8,055 nucleotides of DNA from Verrucomicrobiota bacterium (GTDB lineage: Bacteria > Verrucomicrobiota > Verrucomicrobiia > Opitutales > Opitutaceae): assembly GCA_023443985.1 (NCBI GenBank), contig JAEZSJ010000371.1, forward strand, positions 1 through 8,055. Direction: 5' to 3'. Shown in pieces: positions 1 to 8,055 of the stretch (within the stretch, counting starts at the first letter, position 1; every line of letters begins with the position of its first letter). The notes under the pieces were generated by a model. The model saw only the letters and a program-made list of their open reading frames with translations, did no database searches and was not told the origin of the DNA. The position numbers and the translations under genes are program-made.

Positions 1-891
1 GAACCGGAGGGCGAGTTTGGCCAGCCAGTCATTGTCCACGGCCGCGGCAATCGGAGTCGCTTTGCGGCTAACCTGTGCGAGGTAGTGCTGGAAGGCGCCG
101 AGCCAGGGGCCGGCTTCATTAGCGGGCAACGCAGCCAAGGCGTCGGCAAGCTCCGGAGCCGTGGCAATGCGGAGCACACCGACAATGAACTCCTCTTGGG
201 CTCGCCGTACCTGAAAGTCCCAGTGGCTGAGCTCTCCGAGGCCGCGCCAGCAGGCGAGGATGAACGCGCGGCGGGAGTCGAACATCGCTGCGATCCGCTG
301 GGCGCGGTCGGCGGTTTCGATTTGCCCCAATGTGTAGGGCTCGGTCGGAACGAGGTCGCGTGCGGCGGCGGGGAGCGTGGCCAGGAACCGCTCATTGCGG
401 GCGGTTTGCTCAGCGGCCTGCTGCCGGCCGATCGCCTCGCCGCGGACGAAACCGTCGAAACCATGTTGGGCGAACCATTCGCGAAAGCGCTTGGCGGACT
501 CATCCGTCATCACCGCGTCACCGTCCCACGGGCCGTCTTTGCAGCGCAGGTTCTTGCCGTGGTGGAGCGTCATCGCGAAGCGGTAGGAGTCGCCTTTGTA
601 GAAGCAGATCGAGGGCGAGGTGAGGCACAGGCAGTGCATCCCGATGCCGCTGATCTCGACGGTATCGCCGAGGGACGCGGTCAGCTCGGCGCCCTTGAGC
701 TCGAGGATGACGCTGGCCGGGGCGGTTACCTTTTCTCGGCCGAACTCATCGATGAGGGCGATGCGATCAGTCGTTTGGAGCAGGGCGCGGAGTTGCTCGG
801 CTGGATTCGGCGACTCCTCCGCCGCGCGCAGCGAGAGGACCGAGCGCAATGCGGAGAGCAGCAAAAGGCAGAGCGTTCTTGGGGCAGGCAT
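1..891 (-). CDS. Unrecognised exported protein, partial (C-terminus beyond left edge)
   Basis: I do not recognise this family. Reading leftward from an ATG at 891, the frame stays open for 297 codons to the window edge, so the C-terminus is missing. The N-terminus looks like a Sec signal peptide: a basic residue at R5, a hydrophobic core LCLLLLSAL at about 7-15, and an alanine pair near residue 23-24 that could be the cleavage region. The mature part begins with an acidic stretch, then a probably beta-rich segment (about 57-110, V/I/L alternation around ASVILELKGAEL and GDTVEISG). Cysteines at 87, 89, 96 and 117 form a local cluster that could make disulfides outside the cytoplasm. The rest is charged and probably helical with many Trp, Arg and Ala. 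No catalytic motif is visible. No Shine-Dalgarno sequence lies at normal spacing before the ATG. An in-frame TTG 14 codons upstream directly abuts a GGGAGG, too close to be convincing. The shared strand with the ORF6N remnant upstream does not suggest a function. Confidence 0.72.
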   Translation of the reverse strand, partial: MPAPRTLCLLLLSALRSVLSLRAAEESPNPAEQLRALLQTTDRIALIDEFGREKVTAPASVILELKGAELTASLGDTVEISGIGMHCLCLTSPSICFYKGDSYRFAMTLHHGKNLRCKDGPWDGDAVMTDESAKRFREWFAQHGFDGFVRGEAIGRQQAAEQTARNERFLATLPAAARDLVPTEPYTLGQIETADRAQRIAAMFDSRRAFILACWRGLGELSHWDFQVRRAQEEFIVGVLRIATAPELADALAALPANEAGPWLGAFQHYLAQVSRKATPIAAAVDNDWLAKLALRF

Positions 892-1013
892 CGGTCGCCA
901 TGCTGAAGAGCCGGATGCGAAGGGCAATCCTCCCGGCTGTGAGTACTCGCATGAGAAAATACGTTGGTACTTCGAGCCGAGGTGGGGTCGATGCGAGTTA
1001 TGCCGCGATGCGG
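892..1013. other. Short intergenic region upstream of the exported-protein gene
   Basis: These 122 bases lie between the ORF6N remnant's stop and the start of the partial exported-protein gene. They contain an 8-bp palindrome GAGTACTC (941-948) and a minus-strand GGGAGG (931-936 region) about 40 bases before the chosen start. No terminator-like hairpin with a U run and no convincing promoter pair are seen. A promoter for the exported-protein gene probably lies here, but the sequence does not identify it. Confidence 0.4.
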
Positions 1014-1524
1014 TTATGAACATCTCGCTTGTGAACCTGCCGGTTGGCCAAACCCGATTTGGCGGCGGTGCGTGGGGCCGTCGGGGGCGAGGAGCTGGCG
1101 GATGGCTTCGAAGAGGTTGGCGATCGCGGTGTCGTGGCCCTCGATCTGGCGCTCCAGTTCCGCGAACTTGGCGGAGAGTTCGTGGTGGGCGGCGCGGAGT
1201 TCCCGGAGCTGAACGAACGAGCGGATGATGGCGAAGGACATCTCGACGGCGCGCTGGCTATGGAGTACGCCGGCAAGCATCGCCACGTCCTGCTCGGTGA
1301 AGACGCGGGCGGGTTTGCGCACGCCGCCGCGTCTCTTCGCGGGTGAGATAGAAGGCGAAATCCTCGGGGAAACGGTCGCGATTGCGTGAAACCGCTTTGT
1401 TGAGTTCGCGTGTGGCGACTCCGTAGGACCGAGCCAAGTCGGCATCGAGCATGACGCGGCACTGGCGGACCCAGTGGATGCGTTTCTGGATCTCGGGGAC
1501 GGGGACGAGGGGGGCGTGAGGCAT
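1014..1524 (-). pseudogene. ORF6N-domain protein, frameshifted with internal deletion
   Basis: ORF6N domains are putative DNA-binding domains found in phage and bacterial accessory proteins related to the KilA-N/Bro group. The first half, from the ATG at 1524, carries the ORF6N core: VMLDADLARSYGV, then LNKAVSRNRDRFPEDFAFYL and TREET. This frame then loses similarity near 1330 and stops at 1258. The second half is in another frame from about 1328 to the TAA at 1014: GGVRKPARVFTEQDVAMLAG, AFA-type helix SFAIIRSFVQLREL, a coiled-coil-like stretch (about HHELSAKFAELERQIEG), and the usual C-terminal pattern IRQLLAP...RRQIGF. Intact relatives normally have about 12 residues between the TEE-like motif and GG(T/V)RK; only about three are here. 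The lesion is therefore best read as a deletion of 3n+2 bases, not a single miscalled base. No other stop interrupts the two halves, so the decay looks recent. Each half alone lacks part of the domain, so I infer the product is non-functional. Confidence 0.85.
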
Positions 1525-1640
1525 GGCGGGATTGGACGCACATGCGGCGGGGTGGCGGTTCCGCAGTTGAGGCAGAGGCTGCCGTGTTGGCGGAGCGGAG
1601 TCGCGTGGAGGGTTCAGCGCAGCCGCTGATGGTGGGGCCC

Positions 1641-1696
1641 TGCTTGCAGGCGATTTCGGCGCCAGTGACTTGCCGGGCACGGATCGCCTGCAAGCA
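1641..1696. repeat. 14-bp perfect inverted repeat, REP-like hairpin
   Basis: TGCTTGCAGGCGAT at 1641-1654 is the exact reverse complement of ATCGCCTGCAAGCA at 1683-1696, with a 28-base spacer. Outside the perfect arms the flanks still agree at about half of the next ten positions, which suggests a longer, decayed palindrome. It is not followed by a T tract in either direction and sits just outside the thrS terminator. The form resembles the dispersed intergenic palindromes (REP/BIME type) of many GC-rich genomes, but copy number cannot be judged from one window. Confidence 0.6.
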
Positions 1697-1715
1697 TGCT
1701 CCTGCCGACAGAATC

Positions 1716-1748
1716 AAAAAAGCCCCGCGGCTTGGCGGGCCGCGGGGC
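1716..1748 (-). terminator. Rho-independent terminator of thrS
   Basis: On the minus strand a perfect 10-bp stem (GCCCCGCGGC, seven-base loop, GCCGCGGGGC; arms 1739-1748 and 1722-1731) is followed at once by six U residues (the A run at 1716-1721 of the plus strand). It begins 72 bases after the thrS stop and points away from it. This is a classic intrinsic terminator, and it separates thrS transcription from the ORF6N remnant downstream. Confidence 0.92.
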
Positions 1749-1820
1749 GAAGAGAGAAGCTGAGCGACTGTGTTGCCCAGCTTCGGGGAGGAGTCAGAGG
1801 GGGTCGGTCGGAGACCGGTC

Positions 1821-3749
<1,929 letters not shown>

Positions 3750-3888
3750 GATGGGTGTTGGTTGTGGCCCTGCGTACGATTGCAGCGCCGGAAAGAACAA
3801 CAGTAGCGGGAGGCACGGAGCGCGGGGCGAGAAGGAAATCGCCGCGCGGCGTCGCTGCGGCCCGAGAACGGCCTGGGCGCGGCGGGAT
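3750..3888. other. Intergenic region upstream of thrS
   Basis: These 139 bases separate the regulator stop from the thrS start, with both genes on the minus strand. A GC-rich imperfect hairpin (GCGGG-ATTCAA-CCCGC, about 3882-3897) lies directly after the regulator stop and could attenuate read-through, but there is no U run. A 10-bp direct repeat, GCGGCGTCGC, occurs at 3846-3855 and 3896-3905; the second copy extends into the regulator gene. The thrS promoter probably lies here, but no hexamer pair is convincing. No T-box-like leader is seen, and the space is too short to encode a missing TGS domain. Confidence 0.5.
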
Positions 3889-4320
3889 TCAACCCGCGGC
3901 GTCGCAGAGCGGATGGCTCTTGGCGCCGGTGTTGAGCAGGTCGGCGAGCGAGCTGTCGGCGAGCGTCGCCTGCACGGCGGCGATCGACTGGTCGAGTTTG
4001 CGATGGAGCGGGCAGAGATTCGTGCCGTGGGCGGAGAGTTTCAGCGGACACGTCCGGATGCGCTCGAGCGGGTCGATGGCGTTGACGACCTCGAGAAGCG
4101 TGATCTTGGAGGCCGGGCGTTGCAGGGCGAAGCCGCCGTTGATGCCGCGCCGCGACACCACGATGCCGGCGCGGCGCAGGTGCTGGAGGATCTTCGAGAG
4201 ATAGTCCGGCGGGATGCGCGCGATCTCGGCGATCTGCGGCGTCGTCTTGGCCTCGCGGTCGACATCGGCGAGCAGGACGGCGGCACGCAGGGCGTATTCC
4301 ACGGTTTGCGAGAAGAGCAT
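3889..4320 (-). CDS. Rrf2-family transcriptional regulator (NsrR-like by context)
   Basis: The product has 143 residues, normal for Rrf2 proteins. These bind DNA as dimers through an N-terminal winged helix and often sense NO, iron or redox state through an Fe-S cluster. The opening MLFSQTVEYALRAAVLLA is the family signature. The helix-turn-helix and wing follow: TTPQIAEIARIPPDYLSKIL (27-46), then RRAGIVVSRRGINGGFALQR (49-68), with the typical G-x-x-GGF wing. The cluster region is unusual. C91 and C103 align with the outer cysteines of IscR/NsrR, and H106 sits where IscR has a histidine ligand, but the middle cysteine is replaced (A97, with H98 adjacent). A further C139 lies near the C-terminus. 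The gene is divergent from norB across 123 bp, the common arrangement for a local NO-responsive repressor, so NsrR-like control of norB is likely but inferred. The ATG at 4320 gives the exact family N-terminus. No Shine-Dalgarno sequence precedes it. Confidence 0.93.
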   Translation of the reverse strand: MLFSQTVEYALRAAVLLADVDREAKTTPQIAEIARIPPDYLSKILQHLRRAGIVVSRRGINGGFALQRPASKITLLEVVNAIDPLERIRTCPLKLSAHGTNLCPLHRKLDQSIAAVQATLADSSLADLLNTGAKSHPLCDAAG

Positions 4321-4338
4321 GGGAGGCGGCGGTTGTTG

Positions 4339-4417
4339 AAAGCGGACAATGATATCCGGAAAAGGATTGACCAAGGAAATTCGCGACGGCTTAAAACCGG
4401 ACCAATTCATCCGCTTT
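4339..4417. promoter_or_regulatory. Candidate operator palindromes between the Rrf2 gene and norB
   Basis: Several overlapping dyads occupy the divergent spacer. CGGA-N8-TCCG spans 4343-4358. ATCC-N6-GGAT spans 4354-4367 and touches the candidate norB -35 box. A perfect 8-bp inverted pair, AAAGCGGA (4339-4346) and TCCGCTTT (4410-4417), brackets the candidate promoter. Rrf2 dimers bind imperfect dyads of about this size, so any of these could be the operator. None matches the well-known enterobacterial NsrR or IscR consensus. One 8-bp pair by chance in such a span is not rare, so this is a candidate only. Confidence 0.35.
4367..4396 (+). promoter_or_regulatory. Candidate sigma70-type promoter of norB
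   Basis: TTGACC (4367-4372) matches the -35 consensus at five of six positions. An 18-base spacer leads to TTAAAA (4391-4396), a weaker -10 element matching at four of six. Transcription would start near 4403, leaving about 40 bases of leader. The surrounding sequence is locally AT-richer than the genes on either side, which supports a control function. No FNR/DNR-type TTGAT-N4-ATCAA site is visible. Confidence 0.45.
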
Positions 4418-4443
4418 AATCCGTTCCGACCCGTCTCCCCACC

Positions 4444-6753
4444 ATGCGCTACCTTAAACTCTGGCTCGCGTTCGCGATCGTCACGCTCGGCTCCCTCGGA
4501 GTCCTCGGCTACTACGGCATCCAAATCTGGCAGCATCAGCCGCCCTTGCCGCGGGAGGTGCGAACCACCTCGAGACGCGTGCTCTTCACCGCCGCCGCGA
4601 TCCGGGACGGCCAGAACGTCTGGCAATCCATCGGCGGGCAGGAGGTCGGCAGCATCTGGGGCCACGGCGCGTATGTCGCGCCGGACTGGACGGCCGACTA
4701 CCTGCACCGCGAGTGCCTGTACCTGCTCGAGCTCTGGGCGCGCCGCGATTTCGTCGCCGACTACGCGAGCCTGCCACCGGCGAACCAGGCGGCGTTGCAG
4801 GCGAAACTGCGCACGGAGCTCCGCACGAACACCTACGATCCCGTCACCGGCGTGATCACGCTCTCGGAGGACCGGGCGCTGGCGACCGAGGCGATGGGCC
4901 GCTACTACGCGGCGATCTTCGGGCGCGCGACGGAGTTCCCCGCTGACCTCGCCCGCATCGCCGACGCCGGCCTCACGCCCCCGGAGCTGCGCAACGCGTA
5001 CGCGATCGCGACCGACACGCTCAAGACGTCCGAGCGCCAGGCGCAGCTCGCGGCATTCTTTTTCTGGGCCACCTGGGCGTGCGGCACCGAGCGGCCCGCA
5101 GAGCTCGCCGGCGCGCGCGGCCCGGCCGTCACCTACACGAACAACTGGCCGAGCGAACCGTTGATCGGAAACCAGCTCACCGGTTCGATGGTGCTCTGGA
5201 CGATCGTGAGTTTCGTGCTGCTGCTCGCCGGCGTGGGCGGGTTCATCTGGTACCGCGCCTCGCAGCACGAGGAGGCGGCGCCCGATATCCCGAAGACCGA
5301 CCCTTTCGCGAACCTCGTCATCACTCCGTCGATGCGGGCGACGTTGAAGTACTTCTGGGTCGTCGCGGCGTTGATCGTCGTGCAGGTCGTGCTCGGCGGG
5401 ATCACGGCGCACTACGGTGTCGAGGGCGAGGGCTTCTACGGCGTGCCGCTCGCGAAATGGCTGCCGTACTCGGTCACGCGCACATGGCACACGCAGCTCG
5501 GCATCTTCTGGATCGCCACGGCGTGGCTGGCGACGGGGCTCTTCATCGGCCCGGCGGTCTCCGGGCGCGAACCGCGTTTCCAGCGCGCCGGGGTGAACCT
5601 GCTCTTCGGCTGCCTGCTCGTGATCGTCCTGGGCACGCTCTTCGGCACGTGGTACGCCACGCGGCAACGGCTCGGACTCCAGGCCAACTTCTGGTTTGGT
5701 CATCAGGGTTATGAATACGTGGACCTCGGCCGGTTCTGGCAGATCTTCCTTTTCGTGGGGCTGTTCCTCTGGCTCGGGCTGGTCGTGCGCTCGATCGCGC
5801 CGGCGTTTCGCGAGCCGGGGGCGAACCGCCACCTGCTGGCGCTCTTCCTCGTGGCGTCGGGGGCGATCGGCCTGTTCTACGGCGCCGGTCTGATGTGGGG
5901 GCAGCACACCTCCCTGCCGATGGCGGAGTACTGGCGCTGGTGGGTCGTGCACCTCTGGGTCGAGGGCTTCTTCGAGGTGTTCGCGACGGTCGTGATCTCG
6001 TTCCTGTTCTGCCGGCTCGGGCTCCTGCGGCTCGCCACGGCGAGCGCCGCGGTGATCGCGTCGTGCACGGTCTTCCTCTTCGGCGGCATCATCGGGACGA
6101 TGCACCATCTCTACTTCTCGGGCACGCCCACGGCGGTGCTCGCGCTGGGCGCGGTGTTCAGCGCGCTCGAGATCGTGCCGCTCACGCTCGTCGGCTTCGA
6201 GGCGGCGGAGAACCTGAAGCTGTCCGGCAGCGCCGGGTGGCTGCGCGCGTACCGCTGGCCGCTGCGGATCTTCGTCGCCGTGGCGTTCTGGAACCTGCTC
6301 GGAGCCGGAGTATTCGGTTTCCTGATCAACCCGCCTGCCGCGCTCTACTACATGCAGGGGCTCAACACCACCGCCGTGCACGCGCACACCGCGCTCTTCG
6401 GCGTGTACGGCATGCTCGGGATCGGGCTCATGCTCTTCACGTTGCGGCTCGCGCAAGGGGGCCAGGTCTGGAAGGAGTCCTCGCTGCGCTTCGCGTTCTG
6501 GACGCTGAACGCCGGCCTGGTCCTCATGGTCGTGCTCTCGCTTCTGCCGATCGGCGTGCTGCAGACGCTGGCGAGCGTCGACATGGGCATGTGGTACGCG
6601 CGCTCGGCGGAGTTTCTCGGTACTGAAACGATGGGCACGCTGCGCTGGCTGCGGACGGTCGGCGACGTTGTCTTCGCCGCGGGCATTCTCGCGCTGGTGT
6701 GGTTCGTCTACGGCCTGTGGGGCGGTTGGACGCGCCGTCGCGACGGGGAGTGA
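4444..6753 (+). CDS. norB: Quinol-dependent nitric oxide reductase (qNOR)
   Basis: This inner-membrane enzyme of the haem-copper oxidase superfamily reduces two NO to N2O with electrons from quinol, for detoxification or denitrification. The length of 769 residues is typical of single-subunit qNOR. The N-terminus has a first membrane helix (about 5-28), then a soluble domain (about 30-245) corresponding to the NorC-like part. That domain has no CxxCH haem c motif, which separates qNOR from cytochrome c-dependent cNOR. About a dozen membrane helices follow. The metal-site residues are all visible: H349 in WHTQLGIFW, H503 and E507 in HLWVEGFFEVF, H554 and H555 in GTMHHLYFSG, E576 in SALEIVPL, and H646/H648 in VHAHTALFG. 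No norC, norD or norQ partner is nearby, in keeping with a stand-alone qNOR. The ATG at 4444 gives a sensible first helix; the upstream bases are C-rich with no Shine-Dalgarno sequence. The divergent Rrf2 gene is its probable regulator. Confidence 0.97.
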   Translation: MRYLKLWLAFAIVTLGSLGVLGYYGIQIWQHQPPLPREVRTTSRRVLFTAAAIRDGQNVWQSIGGQEVGSIWGHGAYVAPDWTADYLHRECLYLLELWARRDFVADYASLPPANQAALQAKLRTELRTNTYDPVTGVITLSEDRALATEAMGRYYAAIFGRATEFPADLARIADAGLTPPELRNAYAIATDTLKTSERQAQLAAFFFWATWACGTERPAELAGARGPAVTYTNNWPSEPLIGNQLTGSMVLWTIVSFVLLLAGVGGFIWYRASQHEEAAPDIPKTDPFANLVITPSMRATLKYFWVVAALIVVQVVLGGITAHYGVEGEGFYGVPLAKWLPYSVTRTWHTQLGIFWIATAWLATGLFIGPAVSGREPRFQRAGVNLLFGCLLVIVLGTLFGTWYATRQRLGLQANFWFGHQGYEYVDLGRFWQIFLFVGLFLWLGLVVRSIAPAFREPGANRHLLALFLVASGAIGLFYGAGLMWGQHTSLPMAEYWRWWVVHLWVEGFFEVFATVVISFLFCRLGLLRLATASAAVIASCTVFLFGGIIGTMHHLYFSGTPTAVLALGAVFSALEIVPLTLVGFEAAENLKLSGSAGWLRAYRWPLRIFVAVAFWNLLGAGVFGFLINPPAALYYMQGLNTTAVHAHTALFGVYGMLGIGLMLFTLRLAQGGQVWKESSLRFAFWTLNAGLVLMVVLSLLPIGVLQTLASVDMGMWYARSAEFLGTETMGTLRWLRTVGDVVFAAGILALVWFVYGLWGGWTRRRDGE

Positions 6754-6881
6754 TCGGCGATGGAGGAAGCGCGGTCGCAGTTCTGCGCTCGGGCGCGGCG
6801 ACCGCTCGCCCGAGGCAGGGACGGCGCGCCGAGCCGTCCGCCCGCGCGGCGGGACCAGCGGTCCGCCGCGCCTGTTGGCGC
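6754..6881. terminator. Cluster of three GC-rich hairpins between convergent genes
   Basis: Three hairpins follow one another in the 128-bp convergent gap. CTCGGGCG/CGCCCGAG (6788-6795 and 6807-6814) is an 8-bp stem with an 11-base loop. GGACGGC/GCCGTCC (6819-6825 and 6833-6839) is a 7-bp stem. The arms 6844-6856 and 6860-6871 form a 12-bp stem with one bulged G and a three-base loop. None is followed by a clear U run on either strand, so they are not standard intrinsic terminators. A shared bidirectional terminator or RNA 3'-end stabiliser for norB and the transporter gene is a reasonable inference. Confidence 0.5.
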
Positions 6882-8055
6882 TCAGAGCACTGTCTGCACC
6901 AGGCTCACGGTTCCGATCGTGAGCGCGGCGAGCGCCTCGCCGGCGATCAGGCCGCCGCCGATGAGCGAGGTGGTGTTCATGTCGGTCGGCACGTCGGCGT
7001 CTGTCGCGGCGGGCCTGGCGGCGCGTTTTTCCACGATCTCCCACACGGTGCCGGCAATGCCGCCGGCGACCCACCAGTAGGTCGTCTGCAGCGGCACGAA
7101 GCCGCCGAAGCTCGACGCGTACGGGCTCGGCAGGATCACGGCATCGAGGAGGAATCCGGTCGCGTGGCCGGTCCGCGAGCCCTCGATGAAGCGCCGGTAT
7201 CCGGCGGATCGTTTCAGGAGTTTGCGGAGCACCTCCGTCACGAGGCCGATCGCGATGCCGATCTTGAGCATCGTCATCACGTGCGGCTGGTTGCTCGTGA
7301 TGCCGCGCAGGGCGCCGACGAACTTGTACGTCATCGCGCTGTTCCAGCGACCGGAGCCCTCGCCCCCGGCGAGGTCGAACTGGTCCACGCGGAGCACGGG
7401 GTAGGCATTCATGAAGAGCTTCGCGAGCACGACGCAGAGCACCGCGCCCATCGCGATCCCGATCACCTGGTAACGAAACTGCACCACGCGGTTCGTGCCC
7501 AGGCGCCAGCCGGTCGAGCGGTCCTGCTGCATGTCGCCGCCGGTGCTGCACGCGATCAGCAGGATCGAGGCGCACATCAGGCCCACGCCGGGATCCTTCA
7601 GCCCAAACGCCGCGAGGATGAAGATCGTGAGCACGAACGCGCTCGAGATCGGGTTGCTGTCGGAGATGCCCACCGAGATGCCGTTCACCAGCACGAAGAG
7701 AAACGTGAGCCCCACCGCCAGCGCGACGAAGCCGATCGGTTGGCCGAGCACATGGCTGCCGATCACGACGACCGCGACCGCCCAGAACACCACCCAGAGC
7801 ACGAGGCGCGTCAGGTTCACGCGTTTCCAGTCCTCGGCTGCCGCGGCGGGCGCGGCGTGGCGCGTGCGCAGGGTCGCGGCGGCCTGGTGGAGGATCAGGC
7901 TGATGTCGACGATCGCCGCGCCGAGGATCGTGCCGAGCGCGGCGATGAAGCCCACCTTGCGGAACGGTGCGCCTGGCTCCAGCCAACCGATACCGACGAG
8001 GTGCGGTTTCAACAACTCGCCCGCCACCGCCACCACCAGTGCCGGGATCGCGATC
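6882..8055 (-). CDS. OPT-family transporter, partial (N-terminus beyond right edge)
   Basis: About 390 C-terminal residues are present, and the frame is still open at the right edge. The family's usual length of roughly 600-700 residues implies that over a third is missing. OPT proteins are cytoplasmic-membrane transporters that move oligopeptides, or metal-chelate and siderophore-like compounds, driven by the proton gradient. Counting from the GTG codon at 8036 (six visible codons precede it), the family features are SDSNPISSAFVLTIFILAAFG at about 124-144, a Cys-Ser-Thr-Gly-Gly-Asp-Met sequence followed by QQDRSTGWRLG at about 163-180, YQVIGIAMGAVLCVVLAK (about 188-205), and a late PSPYASSFGGFVPLQTTYWW region (about 302-321). 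At least seven hydrophobic segments are visible, with a short cytoplasm-like loop of charged residues and alanines near 57-72. The gene converges on norB and ends in TGA at 6882. Substrate cannot be told from the sequence, and no functional link to norB is evident. Confidence 0.88.
   Translation of the reverse strand, partial: IAIPALVVAVAGELLKPHLVGIGWLEPGAPFRKVGFIAALGTILGAAIVDISLILHQAAATLRTRHAAPAAAAEDWKRVNLTRLVLWVVFWAVAVVVIGSHVLGQPIGFVALAVGLTFLFVLVNGISVGISDSNPISSAFVLTIFILAAFGLKDPGVGLMCASILLIACSTGGDMQQDRSTGWRLGTNRVVQFRYQVIGIAMGAVLCVVLAKLFMNAYPVLRVDQFDLAGGEGSGRWNSAMTYKFVGALRGITSNQPHVMTMLKIGIAIGLVTEVLRKLLKRSAGYRRFIEGSRTGHATGFLLDAVILPSPYASSFGGFVPLQTTYWWVAGGIAGTVWEIVEKRAARPAATDADVPTDMNTTSLIGGGLIAGEALAALTIGTVSLVQTVL

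Larger units (their letters stand above)
1525..1820. other. Intergenic region between thrS and the ORF6N remnant
   Basis: No gene is supported in these 296 bases. They hold the 14-bp inverted repeat (1641-1696), the thrS terminator (1716-1748), a weak 7-bp inverted repeat GAAGCTG/CAGCTTC (1756-1762 and 1778-1784), and a small 5-bp hairpin CGGTC-GGA-GACCG (1805-1817) just beyond the thrS stop codon. Short reading frames crossing the region on both strands show no recognisable protein pattern. The promoter of the ORF6N gene would have to lie in 1525-1640, but I see no clear -35/-10 pair there. Confidence 0.6.

Noticed and set aside
85..906. Plus-strand open frame of 273 codons
   Set aside because: It is exactly antisense to the minus-strand frame 891-1, which has a signal peptide and plausible codon use. 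The plus-strand translation has no recognisable pattern and is rich in Gly, Ala, Glu and Arg, typical of a shadow.
1258..1345. Programmed ribosomal frameshift as an explanation for the split ORF6N gene
   Set aside because: No slippery heptamer or other stimulatory signal is evident, and about 10 conserved residues are missing at the junction. A deletion explains both facts.
998..1717. Minus-strand open frame of 239 codons across the ORF6N region
   Set aside because: It is a third frame that matches neither half of the ORF6N domain. Its translation is Ser/Pro/Arg-rich, and it runs through the thrS terminator and the inverted repeat.
3758..3800. thrS start at the TTG at 3800 and a possible TTGTTC/TACGCA promoter
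   Set aside because: The 17 extra residues do not resemble any ThrRS N-terminus, and ATG 3749 gives a normal editing-domain start. The -10-like hexamer is poor, so I did not list a promoter.
4367..4382. FNR/DNR-type site upstream of norB
   Set aside because: TTGACCAAGGAA has a good left half-site but no matching right half (ATCAA or close), so only the -35 reading is kept.
3889..7986. A 1365-codon open frame on the minus strand, spanning the regulator and the whole antisense of norB
   Set aside because: Only its last 143 codons match a family (Rrf2). The remainder is antisense to the clearly functional norB and overlaps the OPT gene in another frame. It is rich in Arg, Pro and Ala, as expected of a GC-rich shadow frame. 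It is not a giant fusion protein.

Overview
The window is GC-rich, gene-dense bacterial DNA. The best-supported genes are a threonyl-tRNA synthetase, an Rrf2-family regulator, a quinol-dependent nitric oxide reductase (qNOR) and an OPT-family transporter. The gene set, the base composition, the ORF6N remnant and the lack of Shine-Dalgarno sequences would fit a Verrucomicrobiota member, perhaps Opitutaceae. That placement is inference from general resemblance; no marker in the window proves it.

Layout, left to right. A partial minus-strand gene (1-891) encodes an unrecognised exported protein and runs off the left edge. Next is a broken minus-strand ORF6N-domain gene (1014-1524), whose two halves lie in different frames with about 10 conserved residues missing at the join. 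A 296-bp gap (1525-1820) follows. It holds a 14-bp inverted repeat and a textbook intrinsic terminator for thrS. thrS (1821-3749, minus) encodes a ThrRS with no N-terminal TGS domain and an extra cysteine-bearing segment of roughly 50 residues inside its catalytic domain. Upstream of it on the same strand is a 143-residue Rrf2-family regulator (3889-4320, minus).

The regulator is divergent from a full-length qNOR gene (4444-6753, plus), with a 123-bp shared control region carrying a sigma70-like promoter and several short palindromes. The plausible story is an NO-responsive pair: the Rrf2 protein, NsrR-like by context, senses NO through an Fe-S cluster and controls qNOR, which reduces NO to N2O at the membrane. 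Its putative cluster ligands are not standard, because the middle cysteine is missing. qNOR converges on a partial OPT-family transporter gene (6882-8055, minus), and the 128-bp gap between them holds three consecutive GC-rich hairpins.

No CRISPR array, tRNA, rRNA, intact insertion sequence or obvious defence system is visible. I do not see a clearly new multi-gene system. The most notable items are the ThrRS architecture, the Rrf2 ligand pattern next to norB, the deletion-type decay of the ORF6N gene, and the absence of Shine-Dalgarno sequences at all five visible starts.
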